Source: Phycisphaerales bacterium
GTDB lineage: Bacteria; Planctomycetota; Phycisphaerae; Phycisphaerales; UBA1924
Direction of reading: 5' to 3'
DNA: 64,000 nt
NCBI GenBank assembly: GCA_029213305.1
Contig: JARGPA010000004.1
Span: 1 to 64,000, forward strand
Of the stretch, positions 8,365 through 17,677 are shown piece after piece. Positions within the stretch are counted from its first letter, which is position 1. Every line of letters begins with the position of its first letter. The position numbers and the translations under genes were made by a program. The notes under the pieces are model-generated. The model saw nothing but the letters and a program-made list of their open reading frames with translations. It had not been told where the DNA came from and did not search any database.

Positions 8365-9612
8365 TTCTGATACAACTTCTGATTCAGTTTGCGCGACAGG
8401 TTGATTCTTAAAAAGTAAAACAAAGATGACTAGGACAGTAAATGAGAAAATAGCTGGATACATCCAGACTTTGTTCCAATCTGTTGTACTGACATCATCA
8501 ACAGTAGTTGAATAATGTCCCACTAGTTTTCCAGATAGTTGTGCTCCGATAAACATACCTAGGCCTTGAGTAATCAGAACAAGGAATCCTTGAGCTTGTC
8601 CACGGATCTTTGCTCCTGAAACTTGGTCGGTGTAGATCTGTCCTGTGACAAAGAAGAAGTCATAACAGATACCATGGAGCACAATCCCACTCAGTACCAT
8701 CCATTTAATTTGCTCATCTGCGGCCCCTGCGAAGAAGCCATAGCGTGCAACCCAAGCAAGCATCCCGATCGCGAGCATCCATTTGACTCCGAGTCGAGCG
8801 AAGAATAATGGCATTACAACCATGAACATAACTTCGGACATCTGCCCGTAGGACATGGTTTGCCCAATATTCTCGATACCAGAATCTCCGACAAACTTGC
8901 CTGCAAAGCTGTAATACGCAGCGAGGGGGATGCAGATTAAGAATGAACAGAGTGCGAAGACAGCAAATGATCGATTCTTCAACAATGAAAGAGCGTCAAG
9001 ACCAATCGCGTCTCTTGCAGAGAACTTCTGCCCCTTAGAAGGTGGGGGAGTATGTGGAAGGAAGAAGCTGTAGAGACCAAGGAGAATTCCTGAACCACCT
9101 GCGAGGTAGAACATGTTTGGAGATTTGTCGAAACTCAATTTCGAAATTGTAATACCAGCGAGGATCCAACCAATCGTACCAAAGACTCGGATTAAAGGGA
9201 ACTGCTTTTCAGCATTCGTCATATTGTGCATCGCGAGCGTGTTCGTTAATCCAAGTGTCGGCATGTAGAAAAGCATGTGCAGAAGGATTACCCAGATAAA
9301 GAACGATGGATTCTGTTCTGCTGCGTAAGGAGCGAGACAAAGACAAGCGCCTCCGAGTAAATGCAAGATTCCCAAGATTCGTTCAGTTGCAAAGTACCGA
9401 TCGGCAAAAAGCCCTAGAATAAAAGGAGAAATGATCGCAGCGATCGGACCTACCGAATATGCCCAACCGATGGTTTCGTCAGCCATCTTTGCTTCGCCCA
9501 TAAACGGTCCCATTGTGACATACCATGCTCCCCAGAGGAAGAACTGCAGAAACATCATCACCGAGAGTTGTATCCCGACGATATTGCCGAGCCGTTGATC
9601 ATTGAGAGCCAT
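8359..9612 (-). CDS. MFS transporter, nucleoside:H+ symporter-like
   Basis: 417 residues with about 12 membrane segments. The N-terminus ([21 protein letters not shown]) and the FADRYF loop after helix 2 fit the NupG/XapB-like major facilitator branch that is common next to Gfo/Idh/MocA clusters in planctomycetes and Bacteroidetes. In these settings the substrate is more likely a sugar or keto-sugar than a nucleoside; that is inference from context. It is divergent from the 9713 gene and ends inside the end of the 7318 gene. It ends in a short hydrophilic tail (TESEVVSES). Confidence 0.85.
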   Translation of the reverse strand: MALNDQRLGNIVGIQLSVMMFLQFFLWGAWYVTMGPFMGEAKMADETIGWAYSVGPIAAIISPFILGLFADRYFATERILGILHLLGGACLCLAPYAAEQNPSFFIWVILLHMLFYMPTLGLTNTLAMHNMTNAEKQFPLIRVFGTIGWILAGITISKLSFDKSPNMFYLAGGSGILLGLYSFFLPHTPPPSKGQKFSARDAIGLDALSLLKNRSFAVFALCSFLICIPLAAYYSFAGKFVGDSGIENIGQTMSYGQMSEVMFMVVMPLFFARLGVKWMLAIGMLAWVARYGFFAGAADEQIKWMVLSGIVLHGICYDFFFVTGQIYTDQVSGAKIRGQAQGFLVLITQGLGMFIGAQLSGKLVGHYSTTVDDVSTTDWNKVWMYPAIFSFTVLVIFVLLFKNQPVAQTESEVVSES

Positions 9613-9649
9613 TCTGGTGTATCCTCTTGGGTATAAACAATGGGGTAGA

Positions 9650-9673
9650 GAGCGTGAGACTACCAGAATCTCA
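9650..9673 (+). promoter_or_regulatory. Shared upstream motif, copy 2
   Basis: GAGCGTG (9650-9656), TACCA (9661-9665) and ATCTCA (9668-9673) match the motif at 6441-6466 with the first gap two bases shorter. It lies between the MFS gene and the 9713 operon. GGTAG (9644-9648) and CTACC (9660-9664) can also pair around it. Confidence 0.35.
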
Positions 9674-9712
9674 TCTCAGATGCCAGTCGAGTCAGTCTTT
9701 CCGGAGTTTGCA

Positions 9713-10720
9713 ATGTCTAGACCCGTTACTCTCTTTACAGGCCAATGGGCCGATTTGTCACTTAACGATCTCGCTGAGAAAGCAGCAGAGTGGGGATATG
9801 ATGGCCTCGAACTCGCTTGCTGGGGAGATCACTTTGAAATTGATCGTGCTCTCTCAGAAGATGCGTATTGCAAAAACCAACTCGATATTCTTGCTTCTCA
9901 TGGACTTTGTTGTTACGCGATCTCAAATCATCTTGTAGGACAGGCAGTGTCTGATCCAATCGACGATCGACACAAAGCAATTCTCCCAGATCGAATCTGG
10001 CTCGATGGGGACCCTGCCGGAGTCCAGAATCGAGCTGCCCGAGACATGATGGACGCCGCGGAAGCTGCGAGTAAACTTGGAGTAAATACAGTGAACGGTT
10101 TCACAGGTTCTCCGATCTGGCACAAACTATATTTCTTCCCTCCGACTTCGAGCGAAGAAGTCGAAGCTGGATATCAACACTTTGCAAAGCAGTGGAAACC
10201 GATCCTAGACCAGTTTTCAAAGCATGATGTTCGCTTTGCTCTCGAAGTTCATCCAACCGAAATTGCTTACGACATCATTACCTTTAAGCATGCACTCGAA
10301 GCATTAGATGAGCATCAAGCGTTTGGGATAAACTTCGATCCGTCACATCTTATTTGGCAAGGACTTGATCCTGTAAAGCTCATCAACGAGTTCCCGGATC
10401 GTATCTTCCATGTCCATATGAAGGACGCATCTACAACGCTTGATGGGACCAACTCTATTCTTGGAGGCCATCTTTCATTCGGGGACCATCGTCGCGGTTG
10501 GGATTTCAGGTCTCCAGGTAGAGGTGAAGTTGATTTTGAATCGATCATCCGTGCATTAAATCGTATTCAGTATACAGGGCCTTTGAGTGTTGAATGGGAA
10601 GACAGTGCAATGGATCGAGAGCACGGAGCGCGTGAAGCTGCTGAGTACGTTCAGAACATTGATTTCCCATCTACAAACCGAGCTTTTGATGCTTCATTCG
10701 ATAAGGAAGATCAAGCATGA
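9713..10720 (+). CDS. Sugar phosphate isomerase/epimerase-like TIM barrel protein
   Basis: 335 residues from ATG 9713, selected because GGAG lies 6 nt before it; the frame is open back to 9602. Metal-site residues: the Glu of FALEVHPTE, the Asp of INFDPSHL, the His of FHVHMKDA and the Glu of LSVEWEDS. The opening ([10 protein letters not shown], then [13 protein letters not shown]) matches a subfamily usually found with the GGGTDAFIG-type oxidoreductase, which follows here with an ATGA overlap. No signal peptide; cytosolic. It probably converts a sugar or keto-sugar intermediate made by, or handed to, the coupled oxidoreductase. Confidence 0.87.
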   Translation: MSRPVTLFTGQWADLSLNDLAEKAAEWGYDGLELACWGDHFEIDRALSEDAYCKNQLDILASHGLCCYAISNHLVGQAVSDPIDDRHKAILPDRIWLDGDPAGVQNRAARDMMDAAEAASKLGVNTVNGFTGSPIWHKLYFFPPTSSEEVEAGYQHFAKQWKPILDQFSKHDVRFALEVHPTEIAYDIITFKHALEALDEHQAFGINFDPSHLIWQGLDPVKLINEFPDRIFHVHMKDASTTLDGTNSILGGHLSFGDHRRGWDFRSPGRGEVDFESIIRALNRIQYTGPLSVEWEDSAMDREHGAREAAEYVQNIDFPSTNRAFDASFDKEDQA

Positions 10721-11859
10721 GCAGGCCAATGACTTACGCAATGATCGGTGGTGGAACGGATGCATTCATCGGAGAAGTCCATCGACGGGCAATCGCTTTG
10801 GACAACACTGCGGTTCTAGTTGCAGGAGCATTATCTTCTACTCCTGAACGTTCGATTCAGAGTGCAAAGCAACTTGGGCTCTGTCATGATCGTTCGTATG
10901 GAACCTATCAAGAGTTATTCGAACGAGAACAAGCACGGCAAGATCGAGTAGATTTTGTGGTGATTGTAACCCCAAACGACACACACTTTCCTATCGCAAA
11001 AGCTGCGTTAGAGTATGGGTTCCATGTTGTGATGGATAAACCATCTACTCATACTTCTGAACAATCCCAAGAACTGAGTGAGCTTGCAATAAAGCAAAAC
11101 TTACTCTGTTGTGTGACTTACAACTACACAGGGTATCCGATGGTTCGACAAGCACGAGCTATGGTTCGAGATGGTTCATTAGGCACAATTCGCAAATTGA
11201 TTATTGAGTACCATCAAGGTTGGCTCGCAACGGATCTTGAATCCTCCGGACAAAAACAAGCTGCGTGGAGAGTGGATCCTTCACGAGCTGGTTTGGGTGG
11301 AGCATTAGGGGACATTGGTACGCATGCAGAAAACTTAGGCTCATTCATCACAGGGTTAGAAGTGGACTCTGTATATGCTGAACTTAATGCATTTGTTCCA
11401 GGCCGACAATTAGATGATGATGCAAGTGTACTTCTTAAATACAAGCATGGAGCGCATGGAGTAATTACTGCTTCTCAAGTATGTATCGGGAGAGGGAATG
11501 GTCTCTCAATCCGAGTTTACGGCGACCAAGCTGCAATTCACTGGAATCAAGAATCTCCTGATGAACTTCTATATACGCAAATCGATGCAAACACAATGAC
11601 ATACACTCGTGGGGGTCCTGGGTTAAGTTCTGATGCTCAAATTTCGACACGAATCCCGCAAGGACATCCAGAAGGGTACTTGGAAGCATTTGCGAATATC
11701 TATCGTGGAGTAGTCGAAGCAATCCGTACAAAGCGAGATGGAACGCCAGAGACAGCGCTGTCGCAACTCATACCCACAATCAAAGATGGAGCCCAAGGTG
11801 TTCAGTTCGTTGAGCGTTGCGTTGAAAGCGCATCCAAAGGGTGTTCTATCAAGTTTTAA
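10717..11859 (+). CDS. Gfo/Idh/MocA oxidoreductase, GGGTDAFIG subtype
   Basis: 380 residues. GGAAG lies 7 nt before the ATG, which overlaps the previous stop codon (ATGA). The dinucleotide loop is the longer variant [15 protein letters not shown], and the EKP motif reads DKP (VVMDKPST) with the lysine kept. The conserved [14 protein letters not shown] segment of the substrate domain is intact. No export signal. It likely acts as a cytosolic sugar dehydrogenase or isomerising oxidoreductase with the coupled TIM barrel. It converges with the DUF1080 gene: its stop codon ends at 11859 and the other gene's stop begins at 11860. Confidence 0.87.
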   Translation: MSRPMTYAMIGGGTDAFIGEVHRRAIALDNTAVLVAGALSSTPERSIQSAKQLGLCHDRSYGTYQELFEREQARQDRVDFVVIVTPNDTHFPIAKAALEYGFHVVMDKPSTHTSEQSQELSELAIKQNLLCCVTYNYTGYPMVRQARAMVRDGSLGTIRKLIIEYHQGWLATDLESSGQKQAAWRVDPSRAGLGGALGDIGTHAENLGSFITGLEVDSVYAELNAFVPGRQLDDDASVLLKYKHGAHGVITASQVCIGRGNGLSIRVYGDQAAIHWNQESPDELLYTQIDANTMTYTRGGPGLSSDAQISTRIPQGHPEGYLEAFANIYRGVVEAIRTKRDGTPETALSQLIPTIKDGAQGVQFVERCVESASKGCSIKF

Positions 11860-13050
11860 TCAATTCAGCTCGAGCACGCGAATGTCGCGATATTCAATGA
11901 CATTCCCATCATGATGACCTTGCACCGCAAAGTGACCACGGTCATACTCGCTGAGTTCGGTATCGACCATGAGTTGTCCATTGATCCATGTTCTAATCCA
12001 ATCACCTTCGACTCGAACTCGGTAATCAAACCAAGCATTGTCGCGTGCGAGTGAACTTTTGTGTTCTACGGACCATGCTTTATCATAGACCGATCCTGTG
12101 AAGTTCTTCGGGTCGTGATTGTCCACTTGTGCTTCGTAACCAATCGGCCAAGGATTGTTGGGGTCAGGATTTGGTTTCACATGGAAATACATTCCAGAGT
12201 TCCCGTGATCGTTTACCTTGACGAGCGCACGCATTTCAAAGTCTGCGTATTCACCTTTGGTGAATAGGTGTCCAGGTCCCTTTCGGCCGACCAAACTTCC
12301 ACCTTCATTTGCCCATTCTGCATTGTCCTCTGCGAACCAACCATCGAGGTTCTGATCAATTAATGCAATCATTCCATTTGGTTCAGGATCAGGTGAGAGG
12401 TCCTTGATTTGGATGTTGCGATATCGGAACTTATGGCCATGATCTTGTAGAGAGATATATCCAGTAGTAGCGCGATCACTGAGTGGAAGAGGATTATCTG
12501 GGGATCGAAAGTAACCTCGATGATCGAGTTTCTCATTGTTAACAATGTGAACACCGTTGAGTTTCACATCAATCATGTCTCCAATTGCTTTGATGTGATA
12601 TGTATTCCATTGGCCTGCTGGGTGGACGGCCATCTCCGTTGCAGTAATTGCGGTGTACACTGATCCGCATGTATGATCGGCGGGGTCTTCACCGAATGTG
12701 TCAAGAATCTGTACTTCGAATCCTGTGAATGCTGGATCACCGTTTGATGATCCACGTAGTCCTACTCCTGAGTTTCCGCCTTCAGGCATCCAGAAATCGA
12801 GCTTGAGCTCAAAGTCTCGATACATTTTGTCGGTTCGTATCCACCAGCCTTCGCCGGGTTTGAGTGTGACAAGTTCACCATTTTTGACTCCCCATGCATT
12901 TAGATTGCCTTCACATGCCCATCCACTCAGGTCTTCGCCGTTGAACAGGTTAACCCATCCATCATTTGCTTCGTCATCTGCGATGTGTGTCATTGCACAA
13001 CCGTTTGTCAACATTCCAAACAGCAATAAGCTTGTCGCGATGAGTTTCAT
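11860..13050 (-). CDS. Two-domain DUF1080 (3-keto-disaccharide hydrolase-like) lipoprotein
   Basis: 396 residues from ATG 13050, which opens a signal sequence ending in LTNGC, a lipobox-like cysteine (not a perfect lipobox). The frame is open to 13113. Two tandem DUF1080 concanavalin-like domains are seen: the first opens with WVNLFNGEDLSGW (about residue 30), the second with MIALIDQNLDGW (about 220). Each contains the typical GNSGVGLRG or GNSGMYFHV strand and the VKLNGV or TWINGQ strand. Characterised relatives cleave 3-keto-glycosides, which fits the exported Gfo/Idh/MocA dehydrogenases upstream. Probable site: outer membrane or periplasm. Confidence 0.85.
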   Translation of the reverse strand: MKLIATSLLLFGMLTNGCAMTHIADDEANDGWVNLFNGEDLSGWACEGNLNAWGVKNGELVTLKPGEGWWIRTDKMYRDFELKLDFWMPEGGNSGVGLRGSSNGDPAFTGFEVQILDTFGEDPADHTCGSVYTAITATEMAVHPAGQWNTYHIKAIGDMIDVKLNGVHIVNNEKLDHRGYFRSPDNPLPLSDRATTGYISLQDHGHKFRYRNIQIKDLSPDPEPNGMIALIDQNLDGWFAEDNAEWANEGGSLVGRKGPGHLFTKGEYADFEMRALVKVNDHGNSGMYFHVKPNPDPNNPWPIGYEAQVDNHDPKNFTGSVYDKAWSVEHKSSLARDNAWFDYRVRVEGDWIRTWINGQLMVDTELSEYDRGHFAVQGHHDGNVIEYRDIRVLELN

Positions 13051-13570
13051 ATGAGTTGGTATCCTAAATATGGTTCTTCGGGTGATAGGAGAGCCCAAAG
13101 ATACCACAGTCATTCAAATGGGTCAACAGAGCTCGGACGAGTCAGTCTGATTCATGTGAACTCAATAATGAATGACAATGATTACTCATCGCATACTTGA
13201 AAGTGTTCAACGAAATTGCTTATCTCTCATCATTTTCGATAAGGAATGACATCTTTGGAAATTGTAACGATTTACGACCTGAGGTAATTGTTCGAATGGA
13301 ATCAGAATATGAATTCTGCTGAATACCTTTGGTCTCAATCGTTAAGAACTCGATGGTCTGATAAGTATCGCAAATGCAACGACGGATTGTAAAGGCTGTG
13401 CTTAAACACATTTGGCCTTTGTCGATTGAGAGTCGAATTCACCTGAAAACATAAAAAACGAGCTTTAAGCTCAATAGAAGGTGCGTAACTGTTAGGAAAA
13501 TTGGTATCTATGCGTTATCATACGATCCTTATTGACCACTGAGATACTTTGACTAAAGGGCTATGAACAA
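13051..13570. other. Intergenic region before the GH1 gene
   Basis: About 520 nt with no convincing gene. A 63-codon frame at 13220-13411 on the minus strand has no family features or ribosome site. Seen: a hairpin AAAGGC (13391-13396) / GCCTTT (13415-13420), a 13-bp palindrome GAGCTTTAAGCTC (13460-13472), and the LacI-type operator at 13485-13495. Confidence 0.5.
13485..13495 (+). promoter_or_regulatory. LacI-family operator, site 1
   Basis: GTAACTGTTAG, one base off the palindrome GTAACwGTTAC, 75 nt before the GH1 gene. One of five such sites in the beta-glucan locus (others at 15040, 22124, 22303 and 25131). The LacI regulator at 20034-21080 is the likely binder. Confidence 0.65.
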
Positions 13571-14950
13571 ATGCCATTCCCAGACCAATTCACATGGGGC
13601 GTTGCATCTGCAGCGTATCAAATCGAAGGCGGAGCAAATTCCGATGGCCGAGGTAAAAGTGTCTGGGATACATTCTCAGAGACTCCCGGCAAAGTCTTCG
13701 AAGGACACACGGGAGATACCGCGTGCGGTTCATATGAACGAGTTGATGAAGATGTAGATCTAATCAGTCAACTTGGAGCAAATGGATATCGCTTCTCGAT
13801 CTCATGGTCAAGACTGTTCCCAAACGGTGTCGGTGAAAAAAACGAAGCAGGTTTCGCATATTACGATCAGTTGATTGATGGGTTACTCGCAAAGGGTGTT
13901 CAGCCATGGATTACACTGTATCACTGGGACATGCCTCAAGCGCTGCAGGATAAAGGTGGATGGCTCAACTCTGAATCGCCTGTGTGGTTTGAAGAATACA
14001 CGCGTGCAGTGGTTGAGAGATACTCGGATCGAGTACAGTATTGGTTTACACTCAACGAGCCTCAGATTTTTCTGGGCCTTGGACTCAATGAAGGAACCCA
14101 CGCACCAGGCCTAAAACTGAGTCGAAAAGAAGTCCTTCTTTCGACGCATAGAGCATTGCTCTCGCACGGCCGAGCAGTCAAAGTTATCCGAGAAAACGCG
14201 GTAAAAAATCCAATTATTGGATTCGCACCAGTTGGTTCATTGCACACTCCTGAGACGGATTCGCCTGCAGATATTGAAGTAGCTCGAAAGGAAACTTTCA
14301 ATATCGACAAAGAAGGCTGGACATACAATTATTCTTGGTACTGTGATCCAGTTTTCTTAGGACACTATCCTGAACAAGGGATTGAGCTCTTCGGAGATGA
14401 TGTCCCTGAATATACCAAAGCTGATATGGAGCTCATTCATCAGCCTCTCGATATCTGTGGTGTAAACATCTACAGCGCTGGGGTTGTTCGTGCAGACGAA
14501 AAAGGTAATCCCGTAGCAGTTCCAAATGAAACAGGGTTCCCGATGACCATGTTCAAGTGGACGATCAATCCGCGATCATTATACTTTGGTCCTAAGTTCT
14601 TAAACGAAAGATACGGTCTCCCGATCGTGATCACAGAGAATGGTCTTGCATCAATGGACTGGATCCATGCAGACGGCCATGTTCATGACTCAGGTCGAAT
14701 CGATTATCTCACTCGATACTTGCATGAGCTTCGTAGAGCGTGTGATGATGGAGTAGATATTCGTGGATATTTCCACTGGTCGATTATGGATAATTTTGAA
14801 TGGGCTGAAGGGTACTCTTTGCGGTTTGGTTTAATTTATATGGATTATCAGACGCTCAAACGATTGCCTAAAGACTCGTATAAGTGGTATAGCGAAGTAA
14901 TCCGAACAAACGGAGAACATGTGCCCCTAAAACTTGCCCCTCTAATGTAA
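13571..14950 (+). CDS. GH1 beta-glucosidase
   Basis: 459 residues, full family length, no signal peptide, so cytosolic. It hydrolyses terminal beta-glucosidic bonds of imported oligosaccharides. The N-terminus FTWGVASAAYQIEG is the GH1 signature. The acid/base Glu is E163 in FTLNEP and the nucleophile is E356 in VITENG; the DNFEWAEGYSLRFG substrate-site motif near 415 is also intact. AAAGGG precedes the ATG at a somewhat long spacing. Operator site 1 upstream places it in the LacI regulon with the laminarinase and the sugar ABC transporter, so laminari-oligosaccharides or cellobiose-type sugars are the likely substrates; that specificity is inference. Confidence 0.93.
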   Translation: MPFPDQFTWGVASAAYQIEGGANSDGRGKSVWDTFSETPGKVFEGHTGDTACGSYERVDEDVDLISQLGANGYRFSISWSRLFPNGVGEKNEAGFAYYDQLIDGLLAKGVQPWITLYHWDMPQALQDKGGWLNSESPVWFEEYTRAVVERYSDRVQYWFTLNEPQIFLGLGLNEGTHAPGLKLSRKEVLLSTHRALLSHGRAVKVIRENAVKNPIIGFAPVGSLHTPETDSPADIEVARKETFNIDKEGWTYNYSWYCDPVFLGHYPEQGIELFGDDVPEYTKADMELIHQPLDICGVNIYSAGVVRADEKGNPVAVPNETGFPMTMFKWTINPRSLYFGPKFLNERYGLPIVITENGLASMDWIHADGHVHDSGRIDYLTRYLHELRRACDDGVDIRGYFHWSIMDNFEWAEGYSLRFGLIYMDYQTLKRLPKDSYKWYSEVIRTNGEHVPLKLAPLM

Positions 14951-15039
14951 CAGACGCTTTCATGCGATTTGATTTACAAAAATATTCGCAATTTAGGGGA
15001 TTTTAACATTTCAGATCAATGATTATCCTGTATCTTGAT

Positions 15040-15050
15040 GTAACAGTTAC
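15040..15050 (+). promoter_or_regulatory. LacI-family operator, site 2
   Basis: GTAACAGTTAC, a perfect palindrome around its centre base, 51 nt before the 15101 gene and just after a TATCCT -10-like hexamer (15024-15029). That position suits repression of initiation. Confidence 0.72.
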
Positions 15051-15100
15051 GCTCGTATGAACTGAGTATTACGCAAATACATGAGATAAGGAGATCACTC

Positions 15101-15784
15101 ATGAAAGTTTCGATCCTGATGCCCGTATTGTTGGGTTGTGCCGCATTCACTGCAAATGCCCAGAACTTGATATCAAATGGGAGCTTCGAGACTCCAGGCC
15201 CAGGCTTCACCCTCTTTGAGGATTGGCAAAACTTTGGAAATGTCTTCGCTTCTGATGCAGGCGAAACTGCACCTCAAGATGGAGTAGCGACAGGCAAAAT
15301 GTTTGGAGCATCTAGTGGTCTTCAAAGTGATCAAGTTCTACTACAGACAGTTGATAACATTGTTGAAGGCGAACTCTACACACTTTCAGGATTTACTCAG
15401 AATCTCTCATCAGATGCATTGGGTATGGAAAATCTGATCTTGATTCAGATGAATTTTCAAGATGCAAATGGCGAAAATATCGAGACTGTTGAAACAACAG
15501 CAATCGATGTCATCATGGATCCATTCGATACATGGATCTTCTCATCAGTAGAAGGCATTGCCCCAGCTGGAACATCACAGATTCTTGTTGCTCTGCTCCA
15601 CATCCAACTGGGTGCGGATCAAGGATTCCCAACCCAAGGCGGCGGCGCATCCTTCTGGGACAGCATTGAGCTCGTCGGCGGCGATGCTCCATGTACGAAT
15701 CCTGCTGATATTAACGGCGACGGAACTCTGAACTTCTTCGATGTTTCTGCGTTCCTTGCTGAGTTTGCGAACGGCTGTCCGTAA
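15101..15784 (+). CDS. Secreted CBM-like protein with C-terminal dockerin-like repeat
   Basis: 227 residues; AAGGAG stands 7 nt before the ATG. A signal peptide covers about 1-20 (ends TANAQ). The body opens with NLISNGSFETPG and looks like a carbohydrate-binding jelly roll of CBM4/9/16 type. A single calcium-loop repeat closes the protein (DINGDGTLNFFDVSAFL, ending NGCP), the planctomycete dockerin-like C-terminus also found in the proteins at 23620, 29443 and 33390. With operator site 2 upstream it probably binds beta-glucan at the surface for the co-regulated hydrolases. No catalytic domain is visible. Confidence 0.75.
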   Translation: MKVSILMPVLLGCAAFTANAQNLISNGSFETPGPGFTLFEDWQNFGNVFASDAGETAPQDGVATGKMFGASSGLQSDQVLLQTVDNIVEGELYTLSGFTQNLSSDALGMENLILIQMNFQDANGENIETVETTAIDVIMDPFDTWIFSSVEGIAPAGTSQILVALLHIQLGADQGFPTQGGGASFWDSIELVGGDAPCTNPADINGDGTLNFFDVSAFLAEFANGCP

Positions 15785-15796
15785 TCAAGTCCATAT

Positions 15797-15820
15797 GTAG
15801 TGGAGGAGAACACTACTTTT
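15797..15820 (+). terminator. Weak terminator-like hairpin
   Basis: GTAGTG (15797-15802) and CACTAC (15811-15816) form a 6-bp stem followed by TTTT, just after the stop codon of the 15101 gene. It is a weak terminator, and a second small hairpin (CCTCT/AGAGG) follows. Confidence 0.4.
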
Positions 15821-15939
15821 CTATCGAGTCCTCTATAAAAAGAGGCTCATTCAACTTGTGAAGTAACAGATCCTACTTTGCTTCGTCACTTACTAGAGAG
15901 TCTTCGACAAGTGTCGGAGAATCATAAAAGGAGAGAAAA

Positions 15940-16614
15940 ATGAAAACTATGTACACAGCTCTTTGTGCGGCAGCATTGCTCAGCACATCTGCACACGCAG
16001 CGAATGTTTCAGTTGAGAACTCATCAGGCGCTTGGTTGGGCTTTATGAATGTCTTTGAACTACCAGCAAACGGCGGAGGTTTCGTCTTCGGTAGCGGCTG
16101 GGGAATCGGAGACTTGGTCTCAGAGTTCGATGATGGCGCAGGCACATTAACAATGTCACCCAACACAATCGGCGATCCAGATCCATTCTGGTACCAAGGT
16201 GGAGGCGGACCAGGCGCTCTTGGAAACAAGGTCATGGAAGCAAACCTCTTCCTCCAAGTGGATGACGACTCATTGGCAGGACAGACTGTGACCTTCGAAG
16301 GCATGATCGATTCAAACTCGTTCACAGCTGCTCACGAAAGCTTTATCTTCATTCGTGACTTTGCTCCTGACTTCTCATCATTTACAGAAACCATCGTTGC
16401 AGCATCAGTTGGTGCATTCAGCATCAGTCTTGATACAGATGCAGGACTCGGCCGTCATGTTCAGTATGGTTTCCAAGTCAAAGGCGAGAATGTTTGGGTA
16501 ACTGATACTGCACCGTTTGGCAATATGGTGATCTCAACAGTTCCAACTCCAGCATCAATGGCACTCTTGGGTATGGGCGGAATGATGATGGCACGCCGTC
16601 GTCGCAACGCTTAA
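15940..16614 (+). CDS. PEP-CTERM sorting-domain protein
   Basis: 224 residues. AAAGGAG precedes the ATG; the signal peptide ends near SAHAAN (about residue 21). The C-terminus has the full PEP-CTERM pattern: VPTPAS, a hydrophobic glycine-rich stretch, and a terminal RRRR cluster. The body is glycine- and serine-rich beta structure of unknown function. Such proteins are thought to be sorted by an exosortase and displayed at the surface. It follows the CBM-like gene, and a degenerate half-operator (GTAACAGATCC at 15863) lies upstream, so co-regulation with the glucan locus is possible but weak. A strong terminator follows. Confidence 0.8.
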   Translation: MKTMYTALCAAALLSTSAHAANVSVENSSGAWLGFMNVFELPANGGGFVFGSGWGIGDLVSEFDDGAGTLTMSPNTIGDPDPFWYQGGGGPGALGNKVMEANLFLQVDDDSLAGQTVTFEGMIDSNSFTAAHESFIFIRDFAPDFSSFTETIVAASVGAFSISLDTDAGLGRHVQYGFQVKGENVWVTDTAPFGNMVISTVPTPASMALLGMGGMMMARRRRNA

Positions 16615-16639
16615 TCTTTTACATCTAAAAATGTCTAAG

Positions 16640-16677
16640 CCGGCCATCGGACTCTCCCCTCCGATGGCTGGTTTTTT
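16640..16677 (+). terminator. Rho-independent terminator
   Basis: A 12-bp stem CCGGCCATCGGA (16640-16651) / TCCGATGGCTGG (16660-16671), with one G-T pair, and then TTTTTT. It ends the PEP-CTERM gene transcript and faces the end of the minus-strand transporter operon. Confidence 0.85.
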
Positions 16678-16822
16678 AATTATCTATCAAGAATAAAACC
16701 GTCGCTAGTTGAAAATAATTACCAGGCCATGTTCAAAGAGTAATTCGTTTGTATCACTGAGCCTTAGGGGTGTCAGAGCAACACGGATTGTGAGAAACTG
16801 ACCGTAACTACCAAGAAGAGGC

Positions 16823-17677
16823 TTAACCCTTCACTGCTCCACTCGTGAGCCCTGAGATGAACTGCTTCTGGAGTAACAAGAAGAGCGCTGCTACTGGTGC
16901 AACTGAAACGACTGTTGCCGCCATGAGCAAACCATAGTCTGTTCGATAGACGCCTCGGAGTTGAGCGATCGCAACTGAAAGTGGTTGCTTAGATTCAGAT
17001 TGAAGGATGATTTGCGGCGAGATAAAGTTGTTCCACATGCCCAAGAATGTGATGAGCATAAATGCTCCGATCATTGGACGAACGAGTGGAAGAACAATCA
17101 CTAGGAAGATGGTGAGTTCTGAGCACCCATCAATCCTTGCAGCTTCAATTAGTTCATCAGGTACTGATTGACTCACTGCTTGACGAAAAAGAAATACTCC
17201 GAACGCTGGTGCAAAAGTTGGGAGTAACAACCCCCAAATCGAATCGAGTAATCCAAGAGAGTACAACAACTCATAACTAGGTGCAATAAGCAATGTTGGG
17301 GGAATGATCAGAGCACCTAACACGATAAGCGTGATGAATGATCTGCCTCTAAATCGTGACTTCGCGAGGATGTAACCTGTTGCAGCCGAGATCAGGGTCG
17401 CAAAGAGAGCGCTCGCAGAAGCATAAAAAACTGAGTTGACAAGCGAGTTGCCAAATCCAAGCTTGAACAGAGCTTTGTAGTTGTCGAGAGTGAGTTTGTC
17501 CCACCCTAATCCGAATAAGCCATCACCAGGCGGGACAAACATCCCACTGAAAAAATCTTCTTGGGATTTGAGAGATGCAATGATTAACCATGCGAATGGG
17601 AATAGGACAATTATCGCAAGCAAAATAAGAAACGCGTGCAGGCAAAGGATCTTAAAGTTGAGATTTTGTAGTTTCAC
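16823..17677 (-). CDS. Sugar ABC transporter permease, MalG-like
   Basis: 284 residues with six membrane segments and the EAA loop typical of binding-protein-dependent sugar importers (EAARIDGCSELTIF, then LPLVRP). The start is GTG at 17677, overlapping the stop codon of the other permease (GTGA). It is the last gene of the operon pseudopilin-LacI-binding protein-permease-permease. With the MalF-like permease it forms the inner-membrane channel; the ATPase is probably the unlinked MsmK/UgpC-type gene at 25287. Substrate inferred: beta-glucan oligosaccharides. Confidence 0.9.
   Translation of the reverse strand: MKLQNLNFKILCLHAFLILLAIIVLFPFAWLIIASLKSQEDFFSGMFVPPGDGLFGLGWDKLTLDNYKALFKLGFGNSLVNSVFYASASALFATLISAATGYILAKSRFRGRSFITLIVLGALIIPPTLLIAPSYELLYSLGLLDSIWGLLLPTFAPAFGVFLFRQAVSQSVPDELIEAARIDGCSELTIFLVIVLPLVRPMIGAFMLITFLGMWNNFISPQIILQSESKQPLSVAIAQLRGVYRTDYGLLMAATVVSVAPVAALFLLLQKQFISGLTSGAVKG

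Noticed and set aside
13220-13411. 63-codon minus-strand frame in the gap before GH1
   Set aside because: It has no ribosome site, no recognisable family features and low-complexity composition; probably not a gene.
13460-13472. GAGCTTTAAGCTC with T-run on the minus strand as a terminator
   Set aside because: No minus-strand gene lies upstream of it, and the loop is too tight for a good hairpin.
15863-15873. GTAACAGATCC as an operator before the PEP-CTERM gene
   Set aside because: Only one half-site is kept, so it is mentioned but not called.
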